DNA of 61,019 nt from Bacillus taeanensis (GCF_003318295.1 NZ_QOCW01000029.1:1-61019); one strand, 5' to 3'; positions 17,423 through 26,902 are shown, counted from the first letter of the stretch. Made by a program: numbers and translations. The notes: generated from the sequence alone by a model not told the origin.

Positions 17423-17974
17423 GTGAAAAAGCGGTGTGAATGGGTGACAGATGACCAGCTGTATATAAACTATCATGACATTGAATGGGGCAAGCCTGTT
17501 TATGAGGAGCGGAAATTATTTGAGATGCTTATTCTTGAAGGAGCACAAGCGGGTCTTAGCTGGATTACGGTTTTAAAAAAGCGTGAAAATTACAGAGCAG
17601 CATTTGATGGATTTGATGCTGAAAAAATTGCAAACTATGATGAAGCGAAAATAGATGAACTGTTATCTAACTCAGGAATTATCCGCAATAAATTAAAGAT
17701 TAGGGCAGCTGTAACGAATGCACAAGCATTTTTAAAAGTAAAAGAAGAGTTTGGCAGTTTTCGTGAGTATATATGGGGCTTTGTTGATGGAACCCCAATT
17801 TTAAACGATTGGAATGATGTTAGGGAAATTCCTGTTACAACACCAGAATCTGACGCAATGAGCAAAGATTTAAAGAAGCGCGGCTTTAAATTTGTTGGTT
17901 CAACGATTTGTTATGCTTATATGCAGGCAGTCGGAATGGTAAATGACCATACGAAAGAATGTTTTTTATATTAG
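17423..17974 (+). CDS. tag: DNA-3-methyladenine glycosylase I
   Basis: 183 residues from a GTG preceded by AAAAGGGGTG; an upstream in-frame ATG (17372) lacks a ribosome binding site. It is the Tag-family helix-hairpin-helix glycosylase that excises 3-methyladenine from alkylated DNA. Signatures: RCEWVTDD at the start (Cys zinc ligand), YHDIEWGKPVYEE, LSWITVLKKRE, and the C-terminal FVGSTICYAYMQAVGMVNDHTKEC with the Zn-binding His/Cys. Single gene between divergent lipase and convergent symporter. Confidence 0.95.
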   Translation: MKKRCEWVTDDQLYINYHDIEWGKPVYEERKLFEMLILEGAQAGLSWITVLKKRENYRAAFDGFDAEKIANYDEAKIDELLSNSGIIRNKLKIRAAVTNAQAFLKVKEEFGSFREYIWGFVDGTPILNDWNDVREIPVTTPESDAMSKDLKKRGFKFVGSTICYAYMQAVGMVNDHTKECFLY

Positions 17975-17988
17975 GCTAAAGAAAAGGA

Positions 17989-18022
17989 AAGAGGCTGAAA
18001 TTTTTCATTTCCAGCCTCTCTT
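17989..18022 (+). terminator. Terminator of tag
   Basis: AGAGGCTG (17990-17997) pairs with CAGCCTCT (18012-18019); only a modest T run follows. Confidence 0.55.
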
Positions 18023-18097
18023 GGTGTTTCACGTGCAACAATTTGTCAGATAATTAAGATATTTGTCGCTAAAAAGCTTAGTCATTGTAAATAAAAA

Positions 18098-18128
18098 AAA
18101 TCCTTAACCGTGGTCAAGGATCTTTTTT
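18098..18128 (-). terminator. Terminator of the AGCS symporter gene (bidirectional)
   Basis: ATCCTTAACC and GGTCAAGGAT arms with flanking A8 and T6 runs; it works for the minus-strand gene. Confidence 0.75.
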
Positions 18129-18146
18129 ATTTGTATCTATAACTTT

Positions 18147-19619
18147 TTAAGAAGAGATATTTTTCCGCTGGTTTACTGCGTCTGTATTGTTGTATTCTTC
18201 TTCCCAAAAGTCAGCATTTTTAATACCGATTTTGCTAGGTTGAAATACAGGGTCTTTTCCTTCTTTTCGCTGTGCTTCGTAATCTTTTAATACAGCTAAT
18301 GCTGGCTTTGTTAGAAGTAAAATCGCAATAATATTTAACCATGCCATACTTCCTACCCCAACATCGCCTAGTGCCCAAGCAAGTCCCGCGGTTTTAATAC
18401 TGCCGTAGAAAACAATTCCTAATAAAGCAATTTTTAAGACATGCTCTGTCCAAACGCGTCTTACTTTACCGTTAATATAGGCAAGATTTGTTTCTGCCAT
18501 ATAATAATAAGCCATAATCGTTGTAAAAGCGAAGAAAAGTAAAGCGATGGCAACAAACGGTGCACCAAAACCTGGGATCGTTGATTCAATAGCCTGCTGT
18601 GTATAAACAGGACCTGGTTCAACGTCTCCAAGGTTATTTACGATAGGGGCTGCACCTTCTGGTTGGACATTGTACATCCCTGTAATAAGAATCATAAACG
18701 CTGTTGCAGAACAAATAAATAATGTGTCTACATAAACAGAAAATGCCTGTACTAACCCTTGTTTTGCCGGGTGTGATACTTCTGCAGCGGCAGCGGCATG
18801 AGGAGCAGTACCTTGTCCTGCTTCATTCGAATAAATACCACGTTTTACGCCCCAAGAAATAGCTGAACCAAGTATTCCACCGAAGGCAGCATCTGCACCA
18901 AATGCGCTTGAGAAGATAAGTGAAATGACACCAGGAATTTCTGAAGCATTGGTGAAAACAATAAATAAAGCAATTAAAATGTATCCAACTGCCATAAACG
19001 GCACAACAACCTGTGCAACGCCTGCAATACGTTTTACACCACCGAAGATAATTGCGGCAAGAAAAACAACTAATACAATGCCGGTAATAGTTGGGCTAAT
19101 TCCAAATGCATTTTCCATTCCTAACGCAATACTGTTTGCTTGTACGCCTGGTAAAAGCATCCCTGTTGCAATGACTGTTGCAACTGCAAATAATACGGCA
19201 TACCACTTCATGTTTAGGCCTTTTTCTATGTAGTATGCTGGACCCCCGCGGAACTGGCCGTCTTGTTTTGTTTTGTATACTTGTCCAAGAGCAGATTCAA
19301 CAAATGCAGAACCCGCACCTAAAAAGGCGATTAACCACATCCAGAAAACAGCACCAGGTCCGCCAAAGGCAATTGCGGTCGCAACGCCTGCAATGTTTCC
19401 GGTCCCAACTCTTCCAGAGAGGGCAAGTGTTAATGCTTGGAAAGAGGACACTCCAGCTTCAGAGCTTTTGCCTTCAAACATTAATTTAATCATTTCTTTA
19501 AAATATCTTAACTGTAGGAAACGAGTGGCAATAGTAAAAAATAATCCAGCTCCTAAACAAAGATAAATAAGTGCAGGGCTCCAAATAATACCATTTAACC
19601 AATCAACAAAAGTTTCCAT
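18147..19619 (-). CDS. Sodium:alanine/glutamine symporter (AGCS family)
   Basis: 490 residues with about 11 membrane helices. Family signatures are GRVGTGNIAGVATAIAFGGPGAVFWMW near residue 70-95 and YSNEAGQGTAPHAAAAAEV near 265-285. AGCS carriers (AlsT/GlnT/DagA-like) import neutral amino acids with Na+; whether alanine, glycine or glutamine is preferred cannot be read from the sequence. ATG after AAAGGGGG. Single gene; the upstream 475-base spacer shows no clear GlnR/TnrA box. Confidence 0.93.
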   Translation of the reverse strand: METFVDWLNGIIWSPALIYLCLGAGLFFTIATRFLQLRYFKEMIKLMFEGKSSEAGVSSFQALTLALSGRVGTGNIAGVATAIAFGGPGAVFWMWLIAFLGAGSAFVESALGQVYKTKQDGQFRGGPAYYIEKGLNMKWYAVLFAVATVIATGMLLPGVQANSIALGMENAFGISPTITGIVLVVFLAAIIFGGVKRIAGVAQVVVPFMAVGYILIALFIVFTNASEIPGVISLIFSSAFGADAAFGGILGSAISWGVKRGIYSNEAGQGTAPHAAAAAEVSHPAKQGLVQAFSVYVDTLFICSATAFMILITGMYNVQPEGAAPIVNNLGDVEPGPVYTQQAIESTIPGFGAPFVAIALLFFAFTTIMAYYYMAETNLAYINGKVRRVWTEHVLKIALLGIVFYGSIKTAGLAWALGDVGVGSMAWLNIIAILLLTKPALAVLKDYEAQRKEGKDPVFQPSKIGIKNADFWEEEYNNTDAVNQRKNISS

Positions 19620-20095
19620 TAAAATCCCCCTTTGATTTTAGGATACTTCCTAAATATACAATATTCTAAAAATTTTATAAACTATTTTATAAAAGTTTTA
19701 AAAGAAATATTTTTCCAAGTTTATGAAATCTCTTGAAAAGAAAATTCTTATTTCGTTTTTATTTTTGCATAAGTAAATTTAGGTTGCATCGTATTTGTCA
19801 GGAAATATCCCAATGAGATTTAATAGCTAATAAAAAAGCGGTAAAATCTAGGTCTATTGATACAATTATTTTCTTAAAGTACTAAATCTATATTAGGAAA
19901 GAAAATATCCTTAACAAATTATATAAGAGATATAAAAATTATAAAAGAGTTAATCTATTCATGATGTGTATTACTATTAGCGGAGAGTTTGCAGAAGTAA
20001 GATAGAGAAAAACATATATCGCTTTAACTTAATTTGCGGCTATTACGTTGATTCGAAGTGTTAAGTTGAATTCTCATCGTCCTTAAACGAAAAAA
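19620..20095. other. Gene-free AT-rich spacer
   Basis: About 475 bases of AT-rich sequence upstream of the symporter gene. It should hold the symporter promoter on the minus strand, but I see no ORF with a ribosome binding site, no RNA gene and no convincing regulatory palindrome. Confidence 0.5.
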
Positions 20096-20130
20096 GAATA
20101 CAGCGAACTAAAATAAGGTTCGCTGTATTC
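20091..20130 (-). terminator. Terminator of the lactonase gene
   Basis: Perfect 13-bp stem (GAATACAGCGAAC and GTTCGCTGTATTC); on the minus strand it is followed by TTTTTTCGTTT. Confidence 0.85.
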
Positions 20131-20156
20131 CAATCATATTCCTGCTTCTATTTCAT

Positions 20157-21218
20157 CTAAACGGTTAAAAACTTTACGCAAACTGGATCAGGAACTGATA
20201 CAGTTGAATCAAGAAGTGTCAGCTTTCCAGTTGCTTCATCTCTTGAGAAGAGCACAAGGCTGCTTGAATCTTGGTTTGACGCCACAACAAATTTTTCTGT
20301 TGGATCAAGTACAAAGTCACGCGGCCAGTTTCCTTCTGTAGAGGTACGATCAACAAATGTAAGTTCACCTGAAGCTTCATTTACACTGAAAACTGCAATG
20401 CTGTCATGTCCGCGGTTTGCGGCATATACAAAGCGGCCGTCAGAAGAAATATGAATCGCACTTCCTTGATTATTTTCTGTGAAGTCTTCTGGAATTGTTG
20501 AAACAGCCTGCAGTTCTTTAAAGCTGCCGTCTTCAGAATTATATGCTAGGACGAGAACTTCTGAGCTGAGCTCTGTCATAATATATGCGTACTTTCCGTT
20601 AGGGTGGAATACAAGATGTCTAGGACCGCTTCCAGGAGAAGTAGACAAGCTGTTTACTTCTGTTAATTCGCTATTATTTAATTCATATGTAACGAGTTTA
20701 TCAATACCTAAATCAACAACAGCGACATATTTTTCATCAGGAGTAAATCCTGTATAGTGCACATGAGGTTTTTCTTGGCGCTCTTGATTAGGACCAGAAC
20801 CTTCATGCTGGATAACCGATACGGCAGGGTTTACTGTACCGTTTTCTTTATTAATAAGGTAGGATTCAACAGTTCCTTTATGATAGTTTCCTGTTACAAC
20901 AGTGCGGTTTTTACTATCCACACTAACATGACAAGGAGATGCGCCTTCCGTTACTTGGTTATTTAACGTTGTAAGATCACCTGTCTCACTGTTAACTGCA
21001 TATGCAGCAACCCCGCCAAGTTCCCCTTTTTTTACAACCGCATAAAGCGACTGATTGTCTTCACTAACTGTTACGTATGTAGGGTTGTCTAGTACAGCTG
21101 CCTCTGTTACTTCGCTTAATTTTCCCTCTTTCGTATCCAAGGTGAATTTATAAATTCCTTTGCTGTCCCCTTTTGTGTAGGTGCCGATATAGCCAATAAA
21201 CTTACTGTTATCTGCCAT
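20157..21218 (-). CDS. pgl: Lactonase family protein (6-phosphogluconolactonase-like)
   Basis: 353 residues forming the seven-bladed beta-propeller of the Pgl/YkgB lactonase family; recurrent blade motifs such as GIYKFTLDTKEGKL, GVAAYAVNSETGDL and SIAVFSVNEASGEL, plus HVHYTGFTPDEKYVAVVDLG and GSGPRHLVFHPNGKYAY. The B. subtilis relative (YkgB) hydrolyses 6-phosphogluconolactone in the pentose phosphate pathway; function here is by family. ATG after GGAAGGAG. Divergent from the TetR-LicR operon; the 300-base divergent region contains an operator and cre pointing toward tetR. Confidence 0.85.
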   Translation of the reverse strand: MADNSKFIGYIGTYTKGDSKGIYKFTLDTKEGKLSEVTEAAVLDNPTYVTVSEDNQSLYAVVKKGELGGVAAYAVNSETGDLTTLNNQVTEGASPCHVSVDSKNRTVVTGNYHKGTVESYLINKENGTVNPAVSVIQHEGSGPNQERQEKPHVHYTGFTPDEKYVAVVDLGIDKLVTYELNNSELTEVNSLSTSPGSGPRHLVFHPNGKYAYIMTELSSEVLVLAYNSEDGSFKELQAVSTIPEDFTENNQGSAIHISSDGRFVYAANRGHDSIAVFSVNEASGELTFVDRTSTEGNWPRDFVLDPTEKFVVASNQDSSSLVLFSRDEATGKLTLLDSTVSVPDPVCVKFLTV

Positions 21219-21302
21219 GATAATTTGCTCCTTCCAAAAAAATTTACTGCTGTTATTATATCATAATTTAATTTTATTAATTTTCATAATACTAAACAAA
21301 CT

Positions 21303-21352
21303 TTTTCCGTTGGGAAGCGGAAAAAAAGTATCTTTATATGTAAGCGCTTTTA
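21303..21352 (+). promoter_or_regulatory. PTS-regulon operator + cre, copy 1 (tetR-licR)
   Basis: Operator TTTTCCGTT-ggga-AGCGGAAAA (21303-21324), then a cre, TGTAAGCGCTTTTA (21339-21352), placed inside a weak promoter (-35 TTTATA just before the cre, -10 TAAAGT just after). Same architecture as copies 2-4. Points to the TetR gene 168 bases downstream and, by operon, to the LicR-like activator. Confidence 0.65.
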
Positions 21353-21520
21353 AAGTAAAGTAAAGAAAACCTAACTCTTAGTATAAATGATGAGAGTTGA
21401 GCGGATGCTTTTAAATTAAATGATCTTGATTGTAAAACGTCTCCATGCTACTATTTTTAGATAAAGTTAACACAGTGTAAATAGTTATTTACAAGTCGTC
21501 TTATGTTGATAGGAGAACGC

Positions 21521-22165
21521 ATGATGGATGAAAAGTGGAAAAAGTCATTAAAAGAATATCGAAACGATAGACGAGAAGAAATTGTTGAAGCTGCATTAGA
21601 ACTGTTTTTAGAAAAGGATTTAGCGAACGTAACAATGAAAGATATCGTTGCCAATGCCTCTATTAGTCGCGTGACATTATATAAGTACTTTAAATCAGTT
21701 CATGAAATTGTCTTTGAAATTCAGATGAAAGTGTTTCGTGAAATGAATCAATATTTGCTGCAAAGTATGGCAAAAGGGGAAAATGGCATTTATAGGTTAA
21801 AATTGTTATTTGAGGCAATGCTGGTGTTTTTTGATAAAAAACCTAATTATCTTCGCTTCATGAGTCTGTTTGACCATTATTATCGAAACACCTATCCAAC
21901 CTCAGAGCTAGAAGAAAAATATAAAGTCTTTTTAAAAGATGAAGTAACATGCTTTTATGTCATACGAGAAGGAGTAAAGGATGGTTCCCTGCGCAGTGAT
22001 ATTGATGAGGATTTAGTTATTTCTATGGTTGGAAATACGCTTGTTGGAATGGGACAACGCATGGCTGTGCGCGGTCATTTAATCGGCAGGGAACAGGATG
22101 TTAACCCTAAGGATGTGCTCCAGCAAGTATTTAATGTTCTTTATGAGTTTTTAAAGGCAGAGTAA
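21521..22165 (+). CDS. TetR/AcrR family transcriptional regulator
   Basis: 214 residues from the ATG that follows AGGAG. The N-terminal DNA-binding domain (about 15-65) shows the TetR signature RREEIVEAALELFLEK, MKDIVANASISRVTLYKYF; the C-terminal ligand domain is helical and unassigned. Sits 68 bases upstream of the PRD regulator, so the two are likely co-transcribed from the operator-cre promoter. Its ligand and targets are not evident; the PTS genes or its own operon are candidates. Confidence 0.85.
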   Translation: MMDEKWKKSLKEYRNDRREEIVEAALELFLEKDLANVTMKDIVANASISRVTLYKYFKSVHEIVFEIQMKVFREMNQYLLQSMAKGENGIYRLKLLFEAMLVFFDKKPNYLRFMSLFDHYYRNTYPTSELEEKYKVFLKDEVTCFYVIREGVKDGSLRSDIDEDLVISMVGNTLVGMGQRMAVRGHLIGREQDVNPKDVLQQVFNVLYEFLKAE

Positions 22166-22233
22166 GTACACTTTGTGAAAATAAAAACATGAATAGAGAG
22201 ATTTAAAGAAGTGTATGGGAGGGAGAAGGAAGA

Positions 22234-24165
22234 ATGGGGAACGGGCGTATTATAAGTATTTTACGTGAGCTAATGGCAGCAAAATCTCCTTTAACAAGTG
22301 ACTATTTAGCATCAGTTAATCAAGTTACATCAAGAACAGTTAGAAGTGATATTAAAGAATTAGACACACTCCTTTCTAAGCACGGAGCAGCCATTAAATC
22401 TGTCAGAGGAACTGGATATGAGCTTACCGTCCAAAATGAGCAGCTTTTTCGTCAATTATTACAAAAACTTTCTGACAATGATTCTGCCGTGCAGGGCATT
22501 CTTCCATCCTTACCGGAAGAGCGTGTTCAATTCTTAATTAACCGCCTTCTTCTTACCGATCAGTTTGTGAAGCTTGAAGAGTTAGCAGATGAGCTGTACA
22601 TTAGTAAATCAACGATTCAAAATGATTTACGAGATGTAAAAAAGATACTACAAAACTACGGCATTACGTTAGAGACTCGTCCAAACTATGGCTTTCGCTT
22701 AAAGGGAGAAGAAGCGAAACTGCGGTACTGCATGTCAGAATATTTATTTGATCGAACAGAAACTGAATTGGACTTAATGAATGCTAATCTTTCTATTCTT
22801 CCAAAAGAAGAAATGAAAGTAATTAGAGCGATTATTTTAGAGCAAATAAAGGAAAATGACATTTCACTTTCCGATATTGGCTTAAATAATTTAATTATTC
22901 ATATTGCGATTGCTTGTAAACGAATAAGAAACAAAAACTATGTTTCATTATATCCGCAGGAATTAAAAAATATTATTAATCAAAAAGAGTATGTGGTTGC
23001 AGCAAACATCGTTTTAGAAATTGAACGAGGTTTACATGTAGTATTTCCACAAACTGAAGTAGCATATATTGCGATTCATTTACTGGGCACAAAGATGATC
23101 GTCGATACGGATATGAGCGAAAAAGAAATTAAAACAGTTATTAATCAAGAAGTTTATCAACTTACAATAAGTATGCTTGATACAATTGAAACAAAACTTC
23201 ACTTAGGCATTCGGCATGATAAAGAGCTGCTTATTGGTATTAGTCTGCATTTAAAACCCGCAATTAATCGTTACCGCTATGGAATGAATTTAAGAAATCC
23301 AATGCTTGATGCGATTAAATCAAATTATCCACTCGCCTTTCAAGCAGGGGTTGTAGCAGGAATGGTTATTAAGCGTGAGCTGGGAATTGAGATTCATGAA
23401 AATGAAATCGGTTATCTTGCCCTTCATATAGGAGCAGCGATTGAACGGAAAAATATGGGGAATGAGCCAAAGCGATGCATGATCGTATGTGCTTCAGGAG
23501 TTGGTAGTTCAAAATTATTATATTACAAGTTAAAATCAAAATTTGGGTCAAAACTTGAAATATTAGGAACTACTGAATATTATAAATTACATCAAACGTC
23601 TTTACATGCGCTGGACTTTCTTATAAGTACCATCCCTATTGCCGATTCATTCTCTATTCCAGTTATTGAGGTAAATACAATTCTAGGCGGCCATGACCTT
23701 GAGAAGATTGAGAAAATAATTGTTGAGCAAACATCTCCACCCTTTGAATATACAAATGAGAAGTTAGTATTTTTGCAGGAGAAGTTTGAAACAAAAGAGC
23801 AAGTACTGCATTTTTTAGGCGATAAATTGCGCACATTAGGTTTTGTGAATGAGACCTTTATTGACTCTGTCTTTGAAAGAGAAGCTGTGTCACCTACTTG
23901 TTTTGGTAACCTTGTCGCAATTCCCCATCCAATGATTCCGCAAACAGATACAACATTTTGGACCATTTGTACATTGCAAAAACCAATAATGTGGGAAGAC
24001 AAGCATGTTCAGTTTGTTTGTTTATTAAGTGTACAGAAAAATAGCACTGAAGACCTACAAAAGATGTATAAGTTATTAGGTAAAGTAGTAGATGATCGAA
24101 GCATGGTTCAGCAGCTGTTGAAATGTAAAAGCTATCAAGAGTTTATTGAAGTCTTTTCAAATTAA
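22234..24165 (+). CDS. licR: PRD-containing transcriptional activator, LicR/CelR type
   Basis: 643 residues with full LicR/MtlR architecture: HTH_11 (about 1-60), Mga-like HTH (about 85-150), PRD1 (about 185-285) and PRD2 (about 300-395) with conserved His (NLIIHIAIACKRI, VAYIAIHLLG), EIIB-like domain (MIVCASGVGSS), and a C-terminal EIIA-2 domain with AIPHPMIPQ (active His). EII phosphorylation without sugar inactivates, and HPr phosphorylation of PRDs activates, such proteins. Expected to activate the EIIB/EIIC/EIIA/GH4 genes downstream through the TTTTCCGTT-AACGGAAAA operators. ATG after GGGAGGGAGAAGG; followed by a terminator. Gene symbol by family. Confidence 0.88.
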   Translation: MGNGRIISILRELMAAKSPLTSDYLASVNQVTSRTVRSDIKELDTLLSKHGAAIKSVRGTGYELTVQNEQLFRQLLQKLSDNDSAVQGILPSLPEERVQFLINRLLLTDQFVKLEELADELYISKSTIQNDLRDVKKILQNYGITLETRPNYGFRLKGEEAKLRYCMSEYLFDRTETELDLMNANLSILPKEEMKVIRAIILEQIKENDISLSDIGLNNLIIHIAIACKRIRNKNYVSLYPQELKNIINQKEYVVAANIVLEIERGLHVVFPQTEVAYIAIHLLGTKMIVDTDMSEKEIKTVINQEVYQLTISMLDTIETKLHLGIRHDKELLIGISLHLKPAINRYRYGMNLRNPMLDAIKSNYPLAFQAGVVAGMVIKRELGIEIHENEIGYLALHIGAAIERKNMGNEPKRCMIVCASGVGSSKLLYYKLKSKFGSKLEILGTTEYYKLHQTSLHALDFLISTIPIADSFSIPVIEVNTILGGHDLEKIEKIIVEQTSPPFEYTNEKLVFLQEKFETKEQVLHFLGDKLRTLGFVNETFIDSVFEREAVSPTCFGNLVAIPHPMIPQTDTTFWTICTLQKPIMWEDKHVQFVCLLSVQKNSTEDLQKMYKLLGKVVDDRSMVQQLLKCKSYQEFIEVFSN

Positions 24166-24185
24166 AATCTTATTATCCTTATATG

Positions 24186-24230
24186 AGGTTGTTTTCATAG
24201 GGTCTATCCCGTGAAGGCAACCTTTTATTT
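24186..24230 (+). terminator. Terminator of the tetR-licR operon
   Basis: Nested stem AGGTTG...TTCA...GGG with CCC...TGAA...CAACCT, followed by TTTTATTT. Confidence 0.7.
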
Positions 24231-24272
24231 ATATTTTAGGAATGCTGAGTTTTATGAATACTTCATTATTTT

Positions 24273-24331
24273 ATTTCCGTTGTGTAACGGAAAAAGGTTA
24301 TGTTTAAATGTAAGCGCTTTTAAAATACAAT
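24273..24331 (+). promoter_or_regulatory. PTS-regulon operator + cre promoter, copy 2 (EIIB-1)
   Basis: Perfect palindrome TTTCCGTT-gtgt-AACGGAAA (24274-24293), cre TGTAAGCGCTTTTA (24309-24322) and -10 TACAAT (24326-24331). The only -35 candidate, TTTAAA (24303-24308, 17-base spacer), is poor, as expected for an activator-dependent promoter; the cre covers the spacer, so CcpA should block polymerase. Confidence 0.8.
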
Positions 24332-24383
24332 AAAACTATCAAAAGAAAGCGAAAACATTTACTAATACAAGGGGGATTTATAC

Positions 24384-24698
24384 ATGAATATTTTATTATG
24401 TTGTGCAGCAGGAATGTCAACAAGTCTACTCGTAACAAAGATGGAGAAAAGCGTGGTGGAACAAGGGAAAGAATATAAGATTTGGGCGGTTTCAGGAGAC
24501 ACAGTAGGAAATCATATTGATAAGGCAGATGTCTTACTGTTAGGTCCGCAAGTACGTTATTTACTGCCGCAGATGAAAAAGCTGGGTGATTCAAAGGGCG
24601 TACCGGTTGATGTTATTAATCCGGTACACTATGGAACATGTAATGGCGCAGAAGTAGTAAAAACAGCAGAGCAGATGGCGTCAGCAGTAAACAACTAA
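24384..24698 (+). CDS. PTS cellobiose-type EIIB, copy 1
   Basis: 104 residues, a whole single-domain EIIB of the lactose/cellobiose (Lac) PTS family. The phosphorylatable Cys7 lies in [13 protein letters not shown]. It receives phosphate from EIIA and passes it to the sugar bound by EIIC. Start ATG after AAGGGGGATTT. It is about 93 percent identical to the second copy 160 bases downstream; each has its own operator-cre promoter, so this is a recent tandem duplication of promoter plus gene. Copy 1 ends with a different C-terminal tail (ASAVNN). Confidence 0.93.
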   Translation: MNILLCCAAGMSTSLLVTKMEKSVVEQGKEYKIWAVSGDTVGNHIDKADVLLLGPQVRYLLPQMKKLGDSKGVPVDVINPVHYGTCNGAEVVKTAEQMASAVNN

Positions 24699-24731
24699 TT
24701 CGTTTTAAACAGTAAAAAGTTAATTAAGTTT

Positions 24732-24790
24732 TTTCCGTTATAAAGTGAAAAAAGAGTAGATTTAAATGTAAGCGCTTTTCAAACAAGATA
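24732..24790 (+). promoter_or_regulatory. PTS-regulon operator + cre promoter, copy 3 (EIIB-2 operon)
   Basis: Operator TTTTCCGTT-ataa-AGTGAAAAA (24732-24753; right arm degenerate), cre TGTAAGCGCTTTTC (24768-24781), -35 TTTAAA (24762-24767), and a poor -10 (CAAGAT, 24785-24790). Compared with copy 2 both the right half operator and the -10 are decayed, so this promoter may be weaker than that of the duplicated upstream copy. Confidence 0.7.
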
Positions 24791-24856
24791 AGGTTATCAG
24801 AAGAAAACAGTGTAAAAATAAAAAATCATATAACGAAACATAAGGGGGATTTATAC

Positions 24857-25168
24857 ATGAATATTTTATTATGTTGTGCAGCAGGGATGTCGACAAGCTT
24901 ACTCGTTACTAAAATGGAAAAAAGTGCAGCGGAACAAGGGAAAGAATATAAAATTTGGGCAGTTTCAGGAGATACAGTAGGAAATCATATTGATAAGGCA
25001 GATGTCTTACTGTTAGGACCGCAAGTACGCTACTTACTGCCGCAAATGAAAAAATTAGGTGAATCAAAAGGTGTACCTGTTGATATCATTAATCCAGTTC
25101 ATTACGGAACATGCAACGGCCCTGAAGTGTTAAAAACAGCAGAACAATTAGCTTCAGTTTCTCAATAG
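24857..25168 (+). CDS. PTS cellobiose-type EIIB, copy 2
   Basis: 103 residues, near twin of the preceding gene (differences mainly AA for VV at 24-25, DII for DVI, and the last 15 residues). Active Cys7 and the GMSTS loop are intact. It starts the operon EIIB-EIIC-EIIA-GH4; the EIIC gene begins 12 bases after its stop. ATG after AAGGGGGATTT. Both copies look functional; the functional split between them is unknown. Confidence 0.93.
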   Translation: MNILLCCAAGMSTSLLVTKMEKSAAEQGKEYKIWAVSGDTVGNHIDKADVLLLGPQVRYLLPQMKKLGESKGVPVDIINPVHYGTCNGPEVLKTAEQLASVSQ

Positions 25169-25180
25169 GGAGGGTTAGAG

Positions 25181-26527
25181 ATGGATAAATTTACGAGCGT
25201 TATTGAAAATAAAGTAATGCCAATTGCCGGTCGTCTTGCAGGTCAGCGCCATTTAAACGCATTACGCGATGGAATCATTTTAACGATGCCGCTTATTATT
25301 ATCGGTTCGCTGTTCTTAATTTTAGCGAACCTGCCGATTCCGGGTTGGTTTGAGTTTTGGGCAGGAATTTTCGGGGATCAATGGGCGACGAAGCTTATGT
25401 ACCCTGTAGGTGTTACTTTTGATATTATGGCGCTTATCGCTGCATTTGGTATTGCTTATCGTTTAGCTGAAAAGTACGATGTTGATCCACTGACAGCCGG
25501 AGCAATTTCTGTTGCTGCTTTCTTACTAGCAACACCATATCAAGTGTCATTTACGCCAGAAGGTGCTGCAGAAGCAATCATGGTTGGCGGCGGCATCCCA
25601 GTTGCTTTAATGGGAAGTAAAGGATTATTCGTTGCAATGATTATCTCCATGCTTTCAACCGAAATTTATCGCTTTATCGTTCAAAAAGACATTGTTATTA
25701 AAATGCCTGACGGAGTACCGCCAGCTGTAACGAAATCATTTGTTGCTCTTATTCCAGGTTTTGTGGTTATTACGTTAATTTGGTTAGCACGTATTCTTGT
25801 TGAATCCACTTCATTCAATGATCTTCATAACCTTGTTACACAAGTAGTTGGTGCACCGCTTAGTGCGTTAGGCGGGACACTTGGAGGAAGTTTAGTCGCT
25901 ATCTTTGTTGCAATGTTTTTATGGACAACGGGAATACACGGTATGAACGTTGTATCGGGTGTAATGGCGCCGATTTGGTACGGTGCAATGGATGAAAACC
26001 GCATTGCTTTTCAAAATGGTGAAGAGCTGCCGAATATTTTTACAACACAATTTTTTGAAATGATGAATGTTGGTGGAAGTGGTGCAACATTTGCACTTGT
26101 ATTATGTATGATTTTACGAGCACGAAGTAAGCAGGTAAATCAGTTAGGAAAGTTAGGCTTTGGTCCTGCGCTTTTTAATATTAATGAACCGATTATTTTT
26201 GGATTACCAATTGTTATGAATCCGATGATGATGATTCCATTTATTTTAACACCGCTGCTTACAATAACAGCAACATATATCGGAATGACAACAGGATTAG
26301 TTGCAAAGCCGGCAGGATTAGCTGTTCCATGGACAATGCCGCCGATTTTACACGGGTATTTAACGACAGGTGGAAAAATTTCCGGTGCAGTGATGCAGCT
26401 AGTTAATATCGGAATAGCATTTTTAGTGTATTATCCATTCTTTAAAATGTGGGATAAACAAAAGTTTATTGAGGAAGGCGGAAATGAAACCGTTCAGCCT
26501 GAAGAAAAGAAAGCAGCAAGTATTTAA
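25181..26527 (+). CDS. PTS cellobiose-type EIIC permease
   Basis: 448 residues, about ten membrane helices, Lac-family EIIC. Begins with the cytoplasmic helix MDKFTSVIENKVMPIAGRL and contains the conserved GNFNINEPIIFG-type motif (ALFNINEPIIFGLPIVMNPMMMIPF) and PWTMPPILHGYLTTGG. It transports cellobiose or a related beta-glucoside during phosphorylation by EIIB. RBS GGGAGGG before ATG. Followed 45 bases later by EIIA. Confidence 0.94.
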   Translation: MDKFTSVIENKVMPIAGRLAGQRHLNALRDGIILTMPLIIIGSLFLILANLPIPGWFEFWAGIFGDQWATKLMYPVGVTFDIMALIAAFGIAYRLAEKYDVDPLTAGAISVAAFLLATPYQVSFTPEGAAEAIMVGGGIPVALMGSKGLFVAMIISMLSTEIYRFIVQKDIVIKMPDGVPPAVTKSFVALIPGFVVITLIWLARILVESTSFNDLHNLVTQVVGAPLSALGGTLGGSLVAIFVAMFLWTTGIHGMNVVSGVMAPIWYGAMDENRIAFQNGEELPNIFTTQFFEMMNVGGSGATFALVLCMILRARSKQVNQLGKLGFGPALFNINEPIIFGLPIVMNPMMMIPFILTPLLTITATYIGMTTGLVAKPAGLAVPWTMPPILHGYLTTGGKISGAVMQLVNIGIAFLVYYPFFKMWDKQKFIEEGGNETVQPEEKKAASI

Positions 26528-26572
26528 AGAAGTCACATATTTTGTTTCAGATAGATAAAGGAGGAAGAAACC

Positions 26573-26902
26573 ATGAACAATTTAGAAGAAACGATTTTTA
26601 AAATTATCCTGCATGGGGGTAATGGAAGAAGTTCAGCGATGGAAGCAATTGCTGCCGCAAAGCAGGGGGATTTTGAACTGGCAAAAGAAAAATTACAAGA
26701 AGCCGGAAAGGAGCTGAATGAAGCGCATCATGTTCAGACATCGCTCATTCAAGGTGAAATCAGGGGGGAAAAAAGTGAAGTCTCGCTTTTAATGGTTCAT
26801 GCACAGGATCACTTAATGAATGCAATGACAATGAAAGATTTAGCTGGAGAGTTTGTTGATTTGTATGAGGCTGTTAAATTATCTGGAGGTGTTAAGTTAT
26901 GA
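26573..26902 (+). CDS. PTS lactose/cellobiose EIIA
   Basis: 109 residues, all-helical trimeric EIIA of the Lac family. The conserved [18 protein letters not shown] holds the phosphorylated His (His76 or His80). It passes phosphate from HPr to EIIB. RBS AAAGGAGGAAG. Its stop codon overlaps the start of the GH4 gene (ATGA), giving tight translational coupling. Confidence 0.94.
   Translation: MNNLEETIFKIILHGGNGRSSAMEAIAAAKQGDFELAKEKLQEAGKELNEAHHVQTSLIQGEIRGEKSEVSLLMVHAQDHLMNAMTMKDLAGEFVDLYEAVKLSGGVKL

Noticed and set aside
18925..19566. Three overlapping + strand ORFs of 97-103 codons
   Set aside because: They are exactly antisense to the AGCS symporter, lack ribosome binding sites and have a composition expected from the mirror of membrane-protein codons.
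19620..20095. Possible GlnR/TnrA site for the amino-acid symporter
   Set aside because: No TGTNAN7TNACA match with acceptable symmetry could be found by eye.
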